A stretch of DNA of 64,000 bases from positions 3,800,822 through 3,864,821 of the forward strand of contig NW_020312775.1 in NCBI RefSeq assembly GCF_003265705.1, read 5' to 3'. Under the pieces are notes generated by a model. That model had not been told where the DNA came from and did not search any database. It saw only the letters and a program-made list of their open reading frames with translations. The position numbers and the translations under genes are program-made. Positions 44,690 through 56,401 of the stretch are shown here, in pieces (the first letter of the stretch is position 1; each line of letters begins with the position of its first letter). This stretch comes from Callorhinus ursinus. Taxonomy: Eukaryota > Chordata > Mammalia > Carnivora > Otariidae.

Positions 44690-45000
44690 TCTCTATTAAA
44701 TACTGAAGTAATACAAATGCTTAAAGCAGTTTTACAAAATAGAATGACTTTAGATGTTTTAACTTCTACACAAGGTGAAATGTGTGCTATCATAAAAACA
44801 GAATACTATGTATACGTTCCAGATGATCACAAAGTATTTCTGGGTTACTGACATGAATACTCAAACTGGAGCTTTAAATGATCTCTCTCTTTCCTTTAAT
44901 GATTGATTAAACTCCTGGACTGGAAAAAGAGTTTTTGTTAACTATCAAAGGACTCTTATATGAGCTTTTTTTCTTTTTGTTACACTGATCATGTCTTTCC
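44690..45000 (+). pseudogene. ERV envelope transmembrane remnant (tentative)
   Basis: The reading around 44715-44850 (LQNRMTLDVLTSTQGEM, then CAIIKTEYYVYV) is in the place, and has the pattern, of the immunosuppressive-domain region of a gamma-type envelope. The expected CC pair after the C-X6 spacing reads YY, so the disulfide motif is lost. A hydrophobic stretch (ELFFFLL) near 44965 could be part of the membrane anchor. Stops follow immediately. The surface subunit is not recognisable. Confidence 0.5.
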
Positions 45001-45260
45001 ACCTGGTGTCGAGGCTCCTTCCCTGCCATAACTTCAAGCCAACAGATGATCCTTTCCACATAGGAAGATCTACACATGCAGTCTCCCTTGGATTCAGCTG
45101 CCTCTGCCTTTTGTAACTCTTATATCTATATAAGCCCCAACTGGCTAATGTTGACCCATAGGTAGGGACATCTCTATGCCCCTTTTCAGAAGGAAGAAGT
45201 TACAGAAGATGAGACCTTCCACCCTCAGCAACCTTAAAGATTTAAGGGTCAAAATTGTTC

Positions 45261-45272
45261 AGGAGGGAACAA
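45261..45272 (+). promoter_or_regulatory. ERV polypurine tract
   Basis: AGGAGGGAACAA lies directly before the TGTGGG start of the 3' LTR, the position of the plus-strand primer in retroviruses. It has one C interruption. Confidence 0.7.
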
Positions 45273-45865
45273 TGTGGGAAAAAAAGGCAGAAGAAAAATT
45301 ATTAAATTTCATTACTACCTATAGCCCATTAACAAGTCCTTGAAACAGGCAGATTGACATTCCTCTAGGGACTCAACTGCCTCAATGTTAATACTTTGTT
45401 AAGAGCAAAAGGCAATCTTAGCCTGACTGCCTCCCCCCAGCCAGGATCCTGTAAGTCTACTTTATTGTATAAAAATTCCTTTGCAAACTTCCTTTATCTC
45501 TAAACCCCCCAAGATACGTGTTGGCAATCATCCCCCAAGCATATGGCCCCACTGATAGACATCTGAAGGATCTCATAACTAAGGTTTTATTAAATGGTAA
45601 TAAATGACTTTTCCCAACAATAGCTAGCCCTCTCAAGGTCCTGGAAACTTTGCTTCCAAAATTCCTTAGAGACTTACACTATCCCTAACCCCCCTCCCAA
45701 CTTGAAAGTATATAACAGGCCACTCCTCATGACCCCTGTGCAGCTCTTTCTGCCCATGGGTCCTGTCCCTGTGCTTTAATATAATCACATTTTTGCACCA
45801 AAGACATCTCAAGAATTCTTTCTTGGCTGTCGGCTTTGAACCCTAACATCATCTTTCCTACAACA
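45273..45865 (+). repeat. ERV 3' LTR
   Basis: Starts TGTGGGAA and ends ...CAACA. TATATAA at 45709-45715. The poly(A) signal position reads AATATA (45778-45783) instead of the AATAAA kept in the 5' LTR. The block 45511-45673 is almost identical to 37960-38122. Confidence 0.9.
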
Positions 45866-46290
45866 CCTCCACAACATTCACTTCTGCTTTATAGTAAACA
45901 CAGGTTGGATAGGAAAATTTCACTCCAAGGGGACACCTATGGTTTGGGGGCTCTCTGAAATAACATTATCTATTTTACTAGACACAAAAACCCACAGGGT
46001 GCCTGGATGGCTCAGTCAGTTAGGTGTCTGCCTTCAGCTCAGGTCATGATCCCAGGATCCTGGGATCAAGCCTCGCATTGAGCTCCCTGCTCAGCAGGGA
46101 GCCTGCTTCTCCCTCTCCCTCTGCCTGCTGGTCCCCCTGCTTGTGCTCTCTCTCTCTCTCTGTCAATTGGATAAATAAAATCTTAAAAAAAAAAAAAAAC
46201 AGTATCAGTGTTCATATTTGCTTTGTTGCTGGCCAGGTGGGCATTCAGCTGTGGGCTTATCATGTAGGCCCAGAGAGAGGTCTTAATAAG
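45866..46290. other. Right flank of the ERV with a SINE; possible continuation of the unidentified coding remnant
   Basis: Non-repeat parts (45866-45996 and 46200-46285) read on the minus strand as short protein-like runs such as TSLWAYMISPQLNAHLASNK, consistent with but not proof of continuity with 36480-37722 before ERV insertion. Confidence 0.3.
45997..46199 (+). mobile_element. Carnivore SINE (SINEC)
   Basis: Head 'gggtgcctggatggctcag', 'cagctcaggtcatgatcc', tail ATAAATAAAATCTT then a long A run. Target-site duplication not clear. Confidence 0.93.
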
Positions 46291-46890
46291 CTTCTTTTTA
46301 TTACTTACTTACTTAATTAATTTAATAGCTTTTTAAACATGTAATTTATATACCATAAAATTCAGTCATTTTAAGTGTTATTTTTGTGTTTAGCAAATTT
46401 ACAGAGTTGTGCAAACATCACCACAATCTAATTTTAGGACATTTTTATCACCTTAGATAGAAACCCCATAATCATAAGCAGTCAATCCCCATTCCCACTA
46501 TCTTCCCCACTCAGCCCTAAGCAACCACTTTTTGTCTCTGTAGATTAGCAAATTGTGGACATTTGATATGAATGGAATCATATCATGTGTGGCCTTTTGC
46601 ATCTGACTTCTTTCTTTCACTTACCATAGTGTTTTTAGGGTTCATCATGTTGTAGCATATATCATTACTTACTTCTTTTATTGCTGAATAATATTTCATT
46701 TTATGATACATTGCATTTTGTTTATCCATGAAAAAGTTGGTGAACATTTGAGTGATGTTTCTACTCTTTGGCTGTTATGATTAATGTCACTATGAACATT
46801 TGTGTACAAGTTTTTGTGTGGACTTATTTTCTTTTCTTTTGTGTATACCTTCAGATAACTAAGAGTGAAATTGTTGAGTTGCTTTTAGAT
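46290..46890 (-). mobile_element. Old L1 3' end
   Basis: Minus-strand L1M 3' UTR and ORF2 end: 'taaaattcagtcattttaag', 'atcaccacaatctaatttta', 'gaatggaatcatatcatgtg', 'gctgaataatatttcatttt'. 5'-truncated near 46890. Confidence 0.8.
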
Positions 46891-47127
46891 CTCTCTGAGC
46901 TGAGACCAATAGTAAATGCAGAGTGATCTCTGAAAGTGGTACAAACACTGGATTAGTAGTGCTTAGATATCTGCAAGAAGGAACAAGGCAGTCATTATTA
47001 GAAATACTTGCATTATTCATCAAACATGTGAAATAGTATTTAATATCCAAGTATACTGAAGAACAATAATTTAAAAAATTATAAAAATCCTTATATTTAG
47101 TGGGTGAATACTTGGTAATATTATTTA

Positions 47128-47252
47128 TACTCCTTAGTTTGCACATGAGGAAATTGAGGCCTAGGGTAGTTTAATGACTGCCCCAAGTTTACAAAGGTGA
47201 AAACAGGATTCGGACCTAAGCAGTATACTCACCTTACTATACTGTCTCCTAA
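47128..47252 (-). mobile_element. MIR SINE fragment
   Basis: The complement of a MIR: 'cacatgaggaaattgaggcc', 'actgccccaagtttacaaag', 'caggattcggacctaagcag'. Includes the old tRNA-derived part. Confidence 0.8.
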
Positions 47253-48258
47253 AATCAGTAGAAGTGTGTAATCATAGGGAAGAACAAGACCTGGAAGGTT
47301 TGTTGGGGCTCCTGGTATTTACTTAGGAATTTTTTAAGGTCTCCACAGTCACAGTCCTACCCATCTTCTTATACATTTTGAAACAATTGAGAAGGATGAA
47401 TCAGATAGGAATCAAAATATCACATGTAATGCTTATAAATCTGACTGGCTTCGACTTGCAGTCACAAATGAACTTTCTTAAACCAGCTCTCTAAATTGAT
47501 CCAACTTTCTCACCAAATAGCAGGACCAAGAAGTTAGACGTTTCTCCAAATTTCACCAATCAGATGAGGCACTCCTCGCTCCATGAGAATGAAGAAAAGG
47601 AATTCCTATCAGTGAAGTATATTTCTGATACCCATCCAACTTGTTCTAGAAAAGTGTTCTAAGTCTTTACATCCTTTCTTCTACTTCAACACCTGCATTT
47701 TTCTAAGCCTGGCAATTTCTTGGCTCAAATTTGTATTATAGATAAATGTTCTAATCATCTGTTTAGGGGTATAAGCATTACATATTTAATGTAACATTAT
47801 ACTTCATTCTTCTCACCCATTGGAAAATACAGATTAAAATATCTGATAGGTTACTGAAGCAAGTAATTCTTTTTCAAAATTCAGTAGTCTCAATCAACCA
47901 CTATAATTTTATGGCCAATAATATTTGTTATTATCTATATTAAAATAAGGGTAATCAAACTTATGCTTCAAGTCATAAACTGGTACAAGAATCAGATATT
48001 TCTTTTTATATGTCCCATGTTCAGAATGCCTATATTTAAAGCTATAATTCTCTTTAGTTTTGGCTTCTATAGAATTCTGGAATTTAGAAAGAGAGCCATT
48101 ACTAATGGTGTTATTGTGAACAAAATACACCTGTAGAGAACATGTAGAATTGTTCACAAATACACATCCCTAGACATTGGGTTGGTCAAACCTATTCTCT
48201 GCATCTAGATTCTACAGATTCTTTTTCAGGATGTTTAAAGTCATCAGTAAGACAGTAA
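47253..48258. other. Unassigned intergenic DNA
   Basis: No repeat family, RNA gene or coding sequence recognised. Confidence 0.5.
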
Positions 48259-48274
48259 CTGGTTATTTACTTTA

Positions 48275-48478
48275 TTTTTTTTAATTTGATTTCATATGGA
48301 TTTTTTTTTTAGATTTTATTTATTTATTCATGAGAGACAGAGAGAGAGAGAGAGAGAGGCAGAGGGAGAAGCAGGCTCCCAAGGAGCAGGGAGCCCGATG
48401 CGGGACTCAATCCCAAGACCCTGGGATCATGACCTGAGCCGAAGGCAGACACTTAACCATCTGAGCCACCCAGGCGCC
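48275..48478 (-). mobile_element. Carnivore SINE (SINEC), attcatgagag subtype
   Basis: Antisense SINE of the same subtype as 43702, with extra T-rich sequence at its tail (48275-48310). Target-site duplication ctggttatttacttta at 48259-48274 and 48479-48494, perfect over 16 bp. Confidence 0.96.
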
Positions 48479-48494
48479 CTGGTTATTTACTTTA

Positions 48495-49386
48495 AACAAA
48501 GCACCAGGACATAGCCATTCTTTGAAGCTAGAATCCACAATTGACTCCTTATTTTTCTTACATTTCAGGAAACTTGCTACTGCTTATTACTAGCTCTTTA
48601 CGCATTTTCTCCCAATTCTTGTAGTACTTTCAAAGTTTTAGGTTGTTTCAAAAAAAATCTTTATAACAGGTTAGTCTGTGTGTAGGAAGAGATTTAACTT
48701 TCTTTTATGTGTTTCAGCTCTCAATGCTAACCCTATTCTGTTTTCAATTCCAGGTTAACCTTATAGCTAAGGCTAATTTTAAGCATTTTTTTTTCTTGAA
48801 TAAATGAGCTTTACTGTGGTCTTAAGAATCATATAAGCTCCCTCCTGGTTCTCTATATAAAACCTTAGACTATTATTGAACAGAACACTGTACTGAAAGT
48901 GAAGAAAATAGATTTTTGTTCCTATTAAGAGTAAAGCCATGCCTGATCTTAGCTGTGATATAAAGAGGAATAATATCCCAAGTAATATACCCCAGATGGG
49001 TTGAATCTCCCGCACTGAAAGGCATTGTAGTACATAAGTACAAGGCATTTATGAATTCATAATAATTCTTTCCATTATCAAATTACTGAATAATTTTTCT
49101 GTATGAAATATCAGATGTTATGTTTACTAAATATAGCATATTATACAGATTATGGAAAAATGCAAATATTATTATTTAGTAGATATCCATATTGATAGTA
49201 ATACATTGACCATATTTATTTTTTCCAACTTAATCATTCTATGATAAACAAAATGAATAAATTATATTGATTTCTTTATTGTGCTGTTTCCGGATGGGCT
49301 CATTTGATTTACCTGTTCTTCTTTTGGTACTTTCCATACCTTGAATCTGTGAATATTTTGTATGTTCTGTTTCCTTACCTTTACAT
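48495..49386. other. Unassigned intergenic DNA
   Basis: No recognised repeat or gene. The 89-codon minus-strand frame at 48779-49048 shows no domain. Confidence 0.5.
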
Positions 49387-49401
49387 CATATTTTATTTTT
49401 A

Positions 49402-49568
49402 TTTTTATTTATTTTTAAAGATTTTATTTATGTATTTGACAGAGACACAGCAAGAGAGGGAACACAAGTGGGGGAGTGGGAGAGGGGGATGCAGGCTTGA
49501 TTCCAGGACCCTGGGATCATGACCTGAGCTGAAGGCAGAAGCTTAACGACTGAGCCACCCAGGCACCC
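49402..49568 (-). mobile_element. Carnivore SINE (SINEC), internally deleted
   Basis: Antisense SINE with target-site duplication catattttattttta at 49387-49401 and 49569-49583. About 40 bp of the centre (the 'ctgagcagggagcccgatg' segment) is missing between 'gatgcaggcttg' and 'attccaggaccc'. Confidence 0.94.
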
Positions 49569-49583
49569 CATATTTTATTTTTA

Positions 49584-51680
49584 AACAGAAAATAATTAAA
49601 TATTTTCCAAAAATTGGAAAAATATGCTTTAGATTGTGACCAGAGGCAAAAAGTTATAATTTGAATGTATATATATATATAACCTTTGAACATGTTTATT
49701 TTGTATCATTGTAATTCACTCATCATTGTATCATTTTATCACTGTAATTCATTCATCAGTTTCTGAATTCAGTGTCTTCCAAAGAGAGCCTGAAACCTAC
49801 ATGCTACTAGTGAGGCAAAGTTAGATACTGAGATTTCTAATTTAGTTTCTTTGACAGGTGAAATCATATATATCTAGAAATTCCTAGTACTTACTCAGCT
49901 GTAACTATAGATGAGAGCAGGAAGATTTTCTTGCCAACACTGCCATTCATTTGCTTTGAGGATTTTTCTCACTTCTTTTTCCTTAGTTCACAATAGATGG
50001 CCTAGTCGATTTAGATGGATTACACCTGCTTCTGAGCAAATCAAATACATTTACAGCCCTCCCAACGTGCATGTGGAATTTGTGAGGTGCCAAGAAATTC
50101 ACTGTTTTCCAGAAAGTATAAATCTGTAAGGCATAGTTGGGCAATTCCTACCTTCTCAGTCTTGGCCATGCTCAGGTTTCCTCTCTTTTGCTTGTTTTGT
50201 TTTGTTTTGTTTGTGGCTTGATGAATTGATCTCTTCATTAGGCAGAACTGCCTCGAGGCTGAGAAAAAATGGTTCCTGCAGTCCCTGACTCTCTATCCTG
50301 GCTCTCAGACAGTGAGCCCCTGAAGAACTTTGACCTTTCTGTCTCTATTCACCCTAAATGTAATAATCATTCTTTTTCTTCTCTTTAAATTCAGTGATTC
50401 ACCTGCCCACACATATGAACACAATAGCTTTTTTTTAATAAATAAAAGAAACCATAGAATCATCAAGAAAATTTGGTAGTCTGTAATCATCAATTTGCCT
50501 GTCCTTCTGATTTTTCTTCCTTTAAATATTGTACTTTTATTTTAATTCTAGTTTCCTCTTTAGTCACAGTTGCTATAATACCCTTTCTAATTGTTTTTGT
50601 ATGCTTTTACATGTCCTTTTCTCTACTTTTTCTAACTATAAATACTTTTTATTTTTCTTGATTTTAGATGTGTCAAAAGCTAGTCCCCTATCCTGCATCT
50701 GACCATTCTAATCACAACTTTCTGAACTCTTCTGCTCAGTCTCTCTCTTTCTTTCTCTCTCAATCTTTTTTAAATAAACCAGCTGTCAGTTTTTTCCTAT
50801 TACCACTAAAAAGATTGCTACTAAAACACAACATCCTTCAATGCATTTGTAGGTGTTCAGCCATATGTTACTTAACATAATGCTCATTTTAGTGGGCAAC
50901 ACACATATTTACTCAAAAAGTAACCATGTTTCAAAGCCATAAAAATCTTCCAGGTCTGTCTTTTCTACTTAATGCTTCCAGTATATTCCTGGATAGTTAA
51001 AATCTCTTATTACTGCTTCCACTCTGGCCTCTTTATAAACCTTTTTATGTGCTCAAATCATTGCACAGTCAGCTTGTTCCTTTTTGTTTGGTGGTCTAAA
51101 ACATGCAGTATTCCAATAGCTAGTTTACTAAAATACATCCCAACACGTCCAATGTCAAGTCCTAACAGCTATTATTAAAGCTATTACTAAGAGCTATTAC
51201 TAGGCTCTTCTTTATCTTCTATTATTCTAATAATAAATCCCTCAGGTATAAAGTTCCTACTCTACATTGCTTCATATCCCTTTGAAACAGGGTTCTGGTA
51301 AGGATGATTAGAACAAGGACCTTCCTAATCCTGTTTTCCATCCATTTTAGTAAAAAATATATTACCCAGGTACCTCACCTGTTATCAATCCAAAGAGGTT
51401 AATAGTAAATGATTTATATACATGTAACTCTATTACCTAAGAAAAATATTATAGCCCTCCCTAAAATTCTTGAAACTAATTTAAGATATGTACAGCAATG
51501 GCTATAGAAACCATAAATCCATAGCTTAAAATTGAACAGCATTACCACTGATTATACCCTAGCCATGTCATTGTCACTTCATGTCTGTATTGTGGCAGTA
51601 ACTATGTAATCAGGCAGCCTAACTATAGGATCTTTCTGGTGCAATCTGTCCAGAAAATTACTGGCTGAACAGTCTTTCTA
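49584..51680. other. Unassigned AT-rich intergenic DNA
   Basis: Two kilobases without a recognised element. Short pyrimidine-rich runs and a (TTTTG)n near 50196-50214 only. Confidence 0.5.
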
Positions 51681-51689
51681 AGATACCAT

Positions 51690-52030
51690 TTATACCAACC
51701 CATTGCCCTGTGAAAATCTTACTAAATGCCTCAATAAGTTTATATTCTCTTACCTTGTTTTTTTAAAATTTGCTATGATCTGGCCTATGATATGTATACA
51801 AACTTATTTCTCACTAATATATAGCTTCGGCTCTGGTCATACCAGCCTCCACACTCTATGACCATATCATTCCTTTCCATTCTATTAATTGAGTCATTGC
51901 TTCCTGTGATTCCCCACTGCAGATAATAATGTCTCTCTTCCCTTAGACCTCTAAAATATACTCACACTGCAAAGCTCACTTCAGCTCCCACTTTCTTCAT
52001 GAACACTCCTTTCCAACATGCAGGAAAGCT
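51690..52030 (+). mobile_element. Possible L2-type LINE fragment
   Basis: Weak ordered similarity to the L2 3' region: 'gatctggcctatg', 'cataccagcctccacac', 'tgcaaagctcacttcagctc', 'ttcttcatgaacactcc'. Diverged and uncertain. Confidence 0.35.
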
Positions 52031-52103
52031 GAAAGTTAATAACCATAGATCACCACCAAGATTCCACAACTAATTAACAGTTTACTCTATTTGTTTTATC
52101 ACG

Positions 52104-52154
52104 CATCTATCCATCTATCCATCTGCCCATCCACTGATTCATCCATTGATCCAC
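52104..52154. repeat. (CATCTATC)n / ATCC-rich tract
   Basis: Short ATCC-type repeat (catctatccatctatccatc and variants). Confidence 0.75.
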
Positions 52155-53870
52155 CTTATTTTTTGATGTATTTCAAAGTAAGTTTCAGACATTAGTTCAC
52201 TTCACCCCTAAAAGCATCAGTAATATATATCCTTAACTACAGTTCAATATTTGTTTTTGGTTCTTTTTGTTAGGTAAAAGTTACATACAATAATACACAC
52301 AGATGATAATTTTATAATTTGATGAATTTTGACAAATGCATATGCTTGTATAACCCAAAGTCTTATCAAGATATAGAACATTTCATCACCTGAGAAAGTA
52401 CCCTCATGCCCATTCACAGTCCATCCTCATCCCCAGCTTCAGCAGAGGCAAACATTGTTCTGATGATTTCTACCATAATTTCATTTTCATTTTTAGAATC
52501 TTATATAGATATGATCATATAGTTGATATTCTTTGTGTAAATCTTATTTCATTCTATATAATGCATTTGAGATTAATCCATGCTTTATGTGTATAAATAG
52601 TTTATTTTTATTGTTAAGTATTATTGCTTTGTTTATACATTTTCTTATTGATGACTACCTTGAGCTCTTTCCAGGCTTTGGCTTGTAGAAATAAAGTGAC
52701 TTTCTTGTACAAATGTTTTCATAGACATATGTTTTTATTTCTCTTAGATACATATCTAGAGTTAAAATTCTTGAATAATGGGGGAGGTATATATTTATGG
52801 TCTTGTTTTTAGTTTTCATTTTCTTTGTGATTCATTGTGATTTTTTTCATTTCATTTGTGTGTGTGTACACATGTAACTTTTTAAAATCATGGTAAAACA
52901 TACAGAACATAAAATTTACCATTTTAACTATTTAATTTAATATTAGTCACCATACATTACATCATTAGTTTTAGTGTTCCATGATTCATTGTTTGTGTAT
53001 AACACCCAGTGCTCCACGCAATATGGGCCCTCCCCAATACCCATCACTGGGTCAACCCATTCCCCCACCCCACTCCCCTCCAAAACCCTCAGTCTGTTTC
53101 TCAGAGTCCGCAGTCTCTCATGGTTCATCTCCCCACTCCAATCTCCCCCTTTCATATTTCCCTTCCTACCATTTTTTTTAACATATAATGAGAGGTACAG
53201 GTCTGTGATTCATCAGTCTTACACAATTGACAGTGCTCACCATAGCACATATCCTCCCCAATGTCTATCACTCAGCCATCCCATCCCTCCCACCCCCCTC
53301 CACCCCAGCAACCCTCAGTTTGTTCCCTAAGATTAAGAATTCCTCATATTAATGAGATCATATGATACTTGTCCTTCTCTGATTGACTTATTTCACTTAG
53401 CATAATACCCTTTTTAAGTGTACAAGCCAGTGGCATTAAGTTCATTCACAATGTTGTGCAACCATTAATACTATCCATTTCTAGAACTTTTCTCATCAAA
53501 CCAAACAGAAACTTCATGTCCATTAGACAATAATTCTCTATCTCCTCCCTCCCACCCTAGCTCCAGGTAACCTTTATTCTATTTTCTTTCTCTATGAATT
53601 TGCCTATTCTAGGTATCTCATATAGATGGGGTTATATGATATTTGTATGTATGTCTAGTTTGTTTCACTTAGCATAATGTTTTCAAGGTTTATCTATTAT
53701 GTTTAGTTTTATAAGAAACTACCAGACTTTCCTCCAAAGTGTTTGTACCATTTTATGCTCCCACTAACAATGGATGAGATTTCTGGTTGTTTCACATTCT
53801 TGCCAACATTTTGTATCGTCAGTTGTCTTGATTTTTAGCCATTCTGGCTACTTAAACTCAATTTGATTAT
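52155..53870 (-). mobile_element. Old L1 3' end, interrupted by younger L1 3' ends
   Basis: Minus-strand L1M material: 3' UTR at about 52155-52935 ('tttgacaaatgcatatgc', 'atacagaacataaaatttac') and continuation at 53413-53870 ('tttttaagtgtacaagccag', 'cattcacaatgttgtgcaac', 'agccattctggctac'). The break is filled by 52936-53412. More than one old copy may be joined around 52800-52860. Confidence 0.7.
52936..53412 (-). mobile_element. Two carnivore L1 3' ends joined head to tail
   Basis: 52936-53168 matches the 3' UTR of L1 copy C (compare 28010-28245: 'gtcaccatac..acatcatta', 'ccatcactgggt', 'ctcagtctgtttctcaga'). 53169-53412 matches the 3' UTR of copy B (compare 20850-21180: 'aacatataatg', 'ggtacaggtct.tgattca', 'gacttatttcacttagcata'). 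Both are minus strand. Confidence 0.8.
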
Positions 53871-53954
53871 ATGCTTTTCAGAACTCATCTTGCTTTGATA
53901 GTCTCCACCATATAGTCTAGAATGTAATGTTTCTCTAAGTATTTTTTGCATATG

Positions 53955-54060
53955 AATTCCTTTCCTCAATGGACTTTAAACTCCTTGAGAACAGGGAATG
54001 TTTTATACTGCTTTATTTACTTTGTGGCACCTAACATTGGATTATGTTCATCTTAATTGC
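53955..54060 (+). mobile_element. Possible L2 3' terminus
   Basis: 'ggactttaaactccttgaga', 'acagggaatgttttatactg' and 'gtggcacctaacattgg' follow the order of the L2 3' end. Short and diverged. Confidence 0.4.
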
Positions 54061-54255
54061 CTAATGTTTTTAATTGGTCATTTGAAAACACATTGAATTC
54101 AAACTGAGACAGACAAGGATTTAGCCTAATATGCTAGTTACTGTTCTGTTGGCAGATTTTCTTATTTCAGGTTGGGTGTCAAATTTCAAGTTGTCTTTGC
54201 TTCATTCGTAAACTTTCTCTATAGACTTAAAAATATATTAAGAAATAAAATGTCA

Positions 54256-54459
54256 GGTGCCTGGGTGGCTCAGTCGTTAAGCGTCTGCCTTTGACTCGGG
54301 TCATGATCCCAGGGTCCTGGGATCGAGTCCCATATCAGGCTCCCTGCTCGGCAGGAAGCCTCCTTCTCCCTCTTCCACTCCCCCTGCTTGTGTTCCTGCT
54401 CTTGTGCTCTCTCTCTCTCTCTCTGTCAAATAAATAAATAATAAAAAAAATCTTTAAAA
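54256..54459 (+). mobile_element. Carnivore SINE (SINEC)
   Basis: Head 'ggtgcctgggtggctcagtc', 'gactcgggtcatgatccc', tail AAATAAATAAATAATAAA. Perfect target-site duplication aaataaaatgtca at 54243-54255 and 54460-54472. Confidence 0.96.
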
Positions 54460-54837
54460 AAATAAAATGTCAATAGTATCTAAAATTGTAAGCTGGGAAA
54501 CACCTATGATTGCTAAATGAATATTAATTCATCCATAGATTTTATTTTGTGCACTGGTTAAATTCTTCCATGAATATACATTCAGAAAGAGGAATTAGTT
54601 GGGGAAAAAATGGAAAGAGAAGAAAAAAGAAATAGAAACAAGAAAACCAGTATATTTGTTGTTTCTTTCTAGGAAAATAATTCAATTTTATTGGCCCTTT
54701 TAAATTTAAATGAAAAAAATTACAAGATAGAGTATAGCTCATTAATGCATATTATTTTTTTATGAATAGCTTGTTATATGTTAGGAAATTAAATATTTAA
54801 ACAAATAACCCTATTTTCAGTACCATATATCACCTAC

Positions 54838-55400
54838 TGCTATGGACTGAATTGTACCCCTTCAAAATTCCGTATCTTGAAGCCCTAACAGTCAATTTTG
54901 TGGTATTTAGATATGGGGTTTTTGGGACATAATTAAATTTAGATGTGGTCATGAGGGTGGAACCCTCATAATGGGATTAGTACTCTTATAAAAGACACTA
55001 GAGAACTTGTTCTCCCCCAGCCCCTGCCCCACTCACCACTATGGGAGGACACAGGGAAGGCAGCCATCAACAAGGTAAGAAGAGTCCTGACAAGAAACCA
55101 ATATGCTGGGCACCTGGGTGGCTCAGATCGTTAAGCATCTGCTTTTGGCTCAGGTCATGATCCCAGGGTCCTGGGATTGAGTCCTGCATCGGGCTCCCTG
55201 CTCAGTGGAGAGTCTGCTTCTCCCTCTGCCTCTCTCTCTGTCTCTTATGAATAAATAAATAAAATCTTAAAAAAAAAAGAAACCAATATGCCAGCCCTTG
55301 ATTTTGACTTCCATCCTTCAGAACAAAGAAAATAGATTTCTGTTGTTTAAGCCAGCAAGTCTACAGTATCTTGTTATGGCAGCCTGAGTTGACTGAGATA
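54838..55400 (+). mobile_element. MLT1-type MaLR solo LTR
   Basis: Begins 'tgctatggactgaattgtac' and continues with 'aagccctaacagtcaatttt', 'atatggggtttttgggac', 'tcataatgggattagtactc', 'gaagccagcaagt'-type and 'ttctgttgtttaagccagca', ending 'gttgactgagata'. Full length for an MLT1 LTR apart from a SINE at 55107. No internal region attached. Confidence 0.88.
55107..55276 (+). mobile_element. Carnivore SINE (SINEC), in the MLT1 LTR
   Basis: Head 'gggcacctgggtggctcaga', tail AATAAATAAATAAAATCTT. Perfect target-site duplication aagaaaccaatatgc at 55092-55106 and 55277-55291. Confidence 0.96.
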
Positions 55401-56400
55401 CCACCATTCTTTTTACCAAAGTTCCACCTTCCACAAAAAGACACTCTTTCTCAGAGAAACAAACAACAACAACAACAAAAACCCAAAAAACCTAAGTTAA
55501 AGGTTTTCAACCAAAAAATCCTTATAGGCATATAGCACACTCTCAGTAAATGTGTTTTGAACTGAATTGAAGTCAATTCACATCTTCTGTAATATTCCTC
55601 TGGAGCTGGTCTACTTAACATATTTGCAGAGGCAATCAGCTTGCATGTTTTATGATTTGAGGGGGCTCATAGTCCCCTTTTCAAAATAACTACCTATCCT
55701 AATACAGACACTTACCATTAGGTTATTACTTCCCTCCTAAGTAAAGCATTAGCCCCTGTTTAAATACAAGCACAGTTTTGAAGTTTTATTAAAACAACAT
55801 CATTGGTAAACACTTTAATAAAAAAATTAGTGAATAGAATTACCCCACAGGGTCTGAAGAAAGGAAATATAAAAGAGGTAGAATATGGGCATTTGTATTT
55901 GGGTAGGTGGGGTGAGTAAAGTGGATGGAAGAAGTTATGTAGAATAGTGGTGGAAAAGTGGTTAACATTTAAACATTGGGAGAATTCACATGACATTCTA
56001 GATTTTAGTCTCTCTTAAAAAAGAAACAGATTTAGAAGTGCTGGGTTAGCCTTCTTGCATGGCAATAACCACCTGAAGCTATGTGGTAGCTGCCTCTTTA
56101 AAAAGGGCATTTGCTCTAACTTTTGCTATAGTCCCAACCATCACCCTGTCTCTTAGACCAGGTGTAACTTCATTATGGTATTTGCCAAGCCCCTATCAGC
56201 TTTCCACTTTGCCACCCCGGCCTAAGGCCTAGGAAGGTGGAGCTAAATATGACAATGACTGGCGGAGACAGGATCTCTGGGCAGTTAAGAGTGAGATAGG
56301 TATTGAACACAGGTGTCCTAGCACCTAGCAAAGGCCCATCAGATAATAGACACTCATTAGAACATAAAAATGCAGTAATGAACCAGAAGGTATCCAATTC
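55401..56400. other. Unassigned intergenic DNA
   Basis: No recognised repeat or gene. Confidence 0.5.
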
Positions 56401-56401
56401 T

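Larger units (their letters stand above)
37723..45865 (+). mobile_element. Defective class I (gamma-like) endogenous retrovirus
   Basis: Two directly repeated LTRs of about 592 bp flank 7 kb of internal sequence with, in order, a primer-binding-site-like sequence, gag matrix remnant, a long non-coding stretch, pol RNase H/integrase remnants, an envelope transmembrane remnant and a polypurine tract. Three antisense SINEs interrupt it. The protease and most of the reverse transcriptase were not found, and every frame has stops. No clear target-site duplication is seen (flanks ttcga and cctcc). It cannot replicate. Confidence 0.88.

Noticed and set aside
37700..45900. Target-site duplication of the ERV
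   Set aside because: Flanks ttcga (left) and cctcc (right) do not match convincingly, so no duplication is annotated. Mutation or a later rearrangement could explain it.
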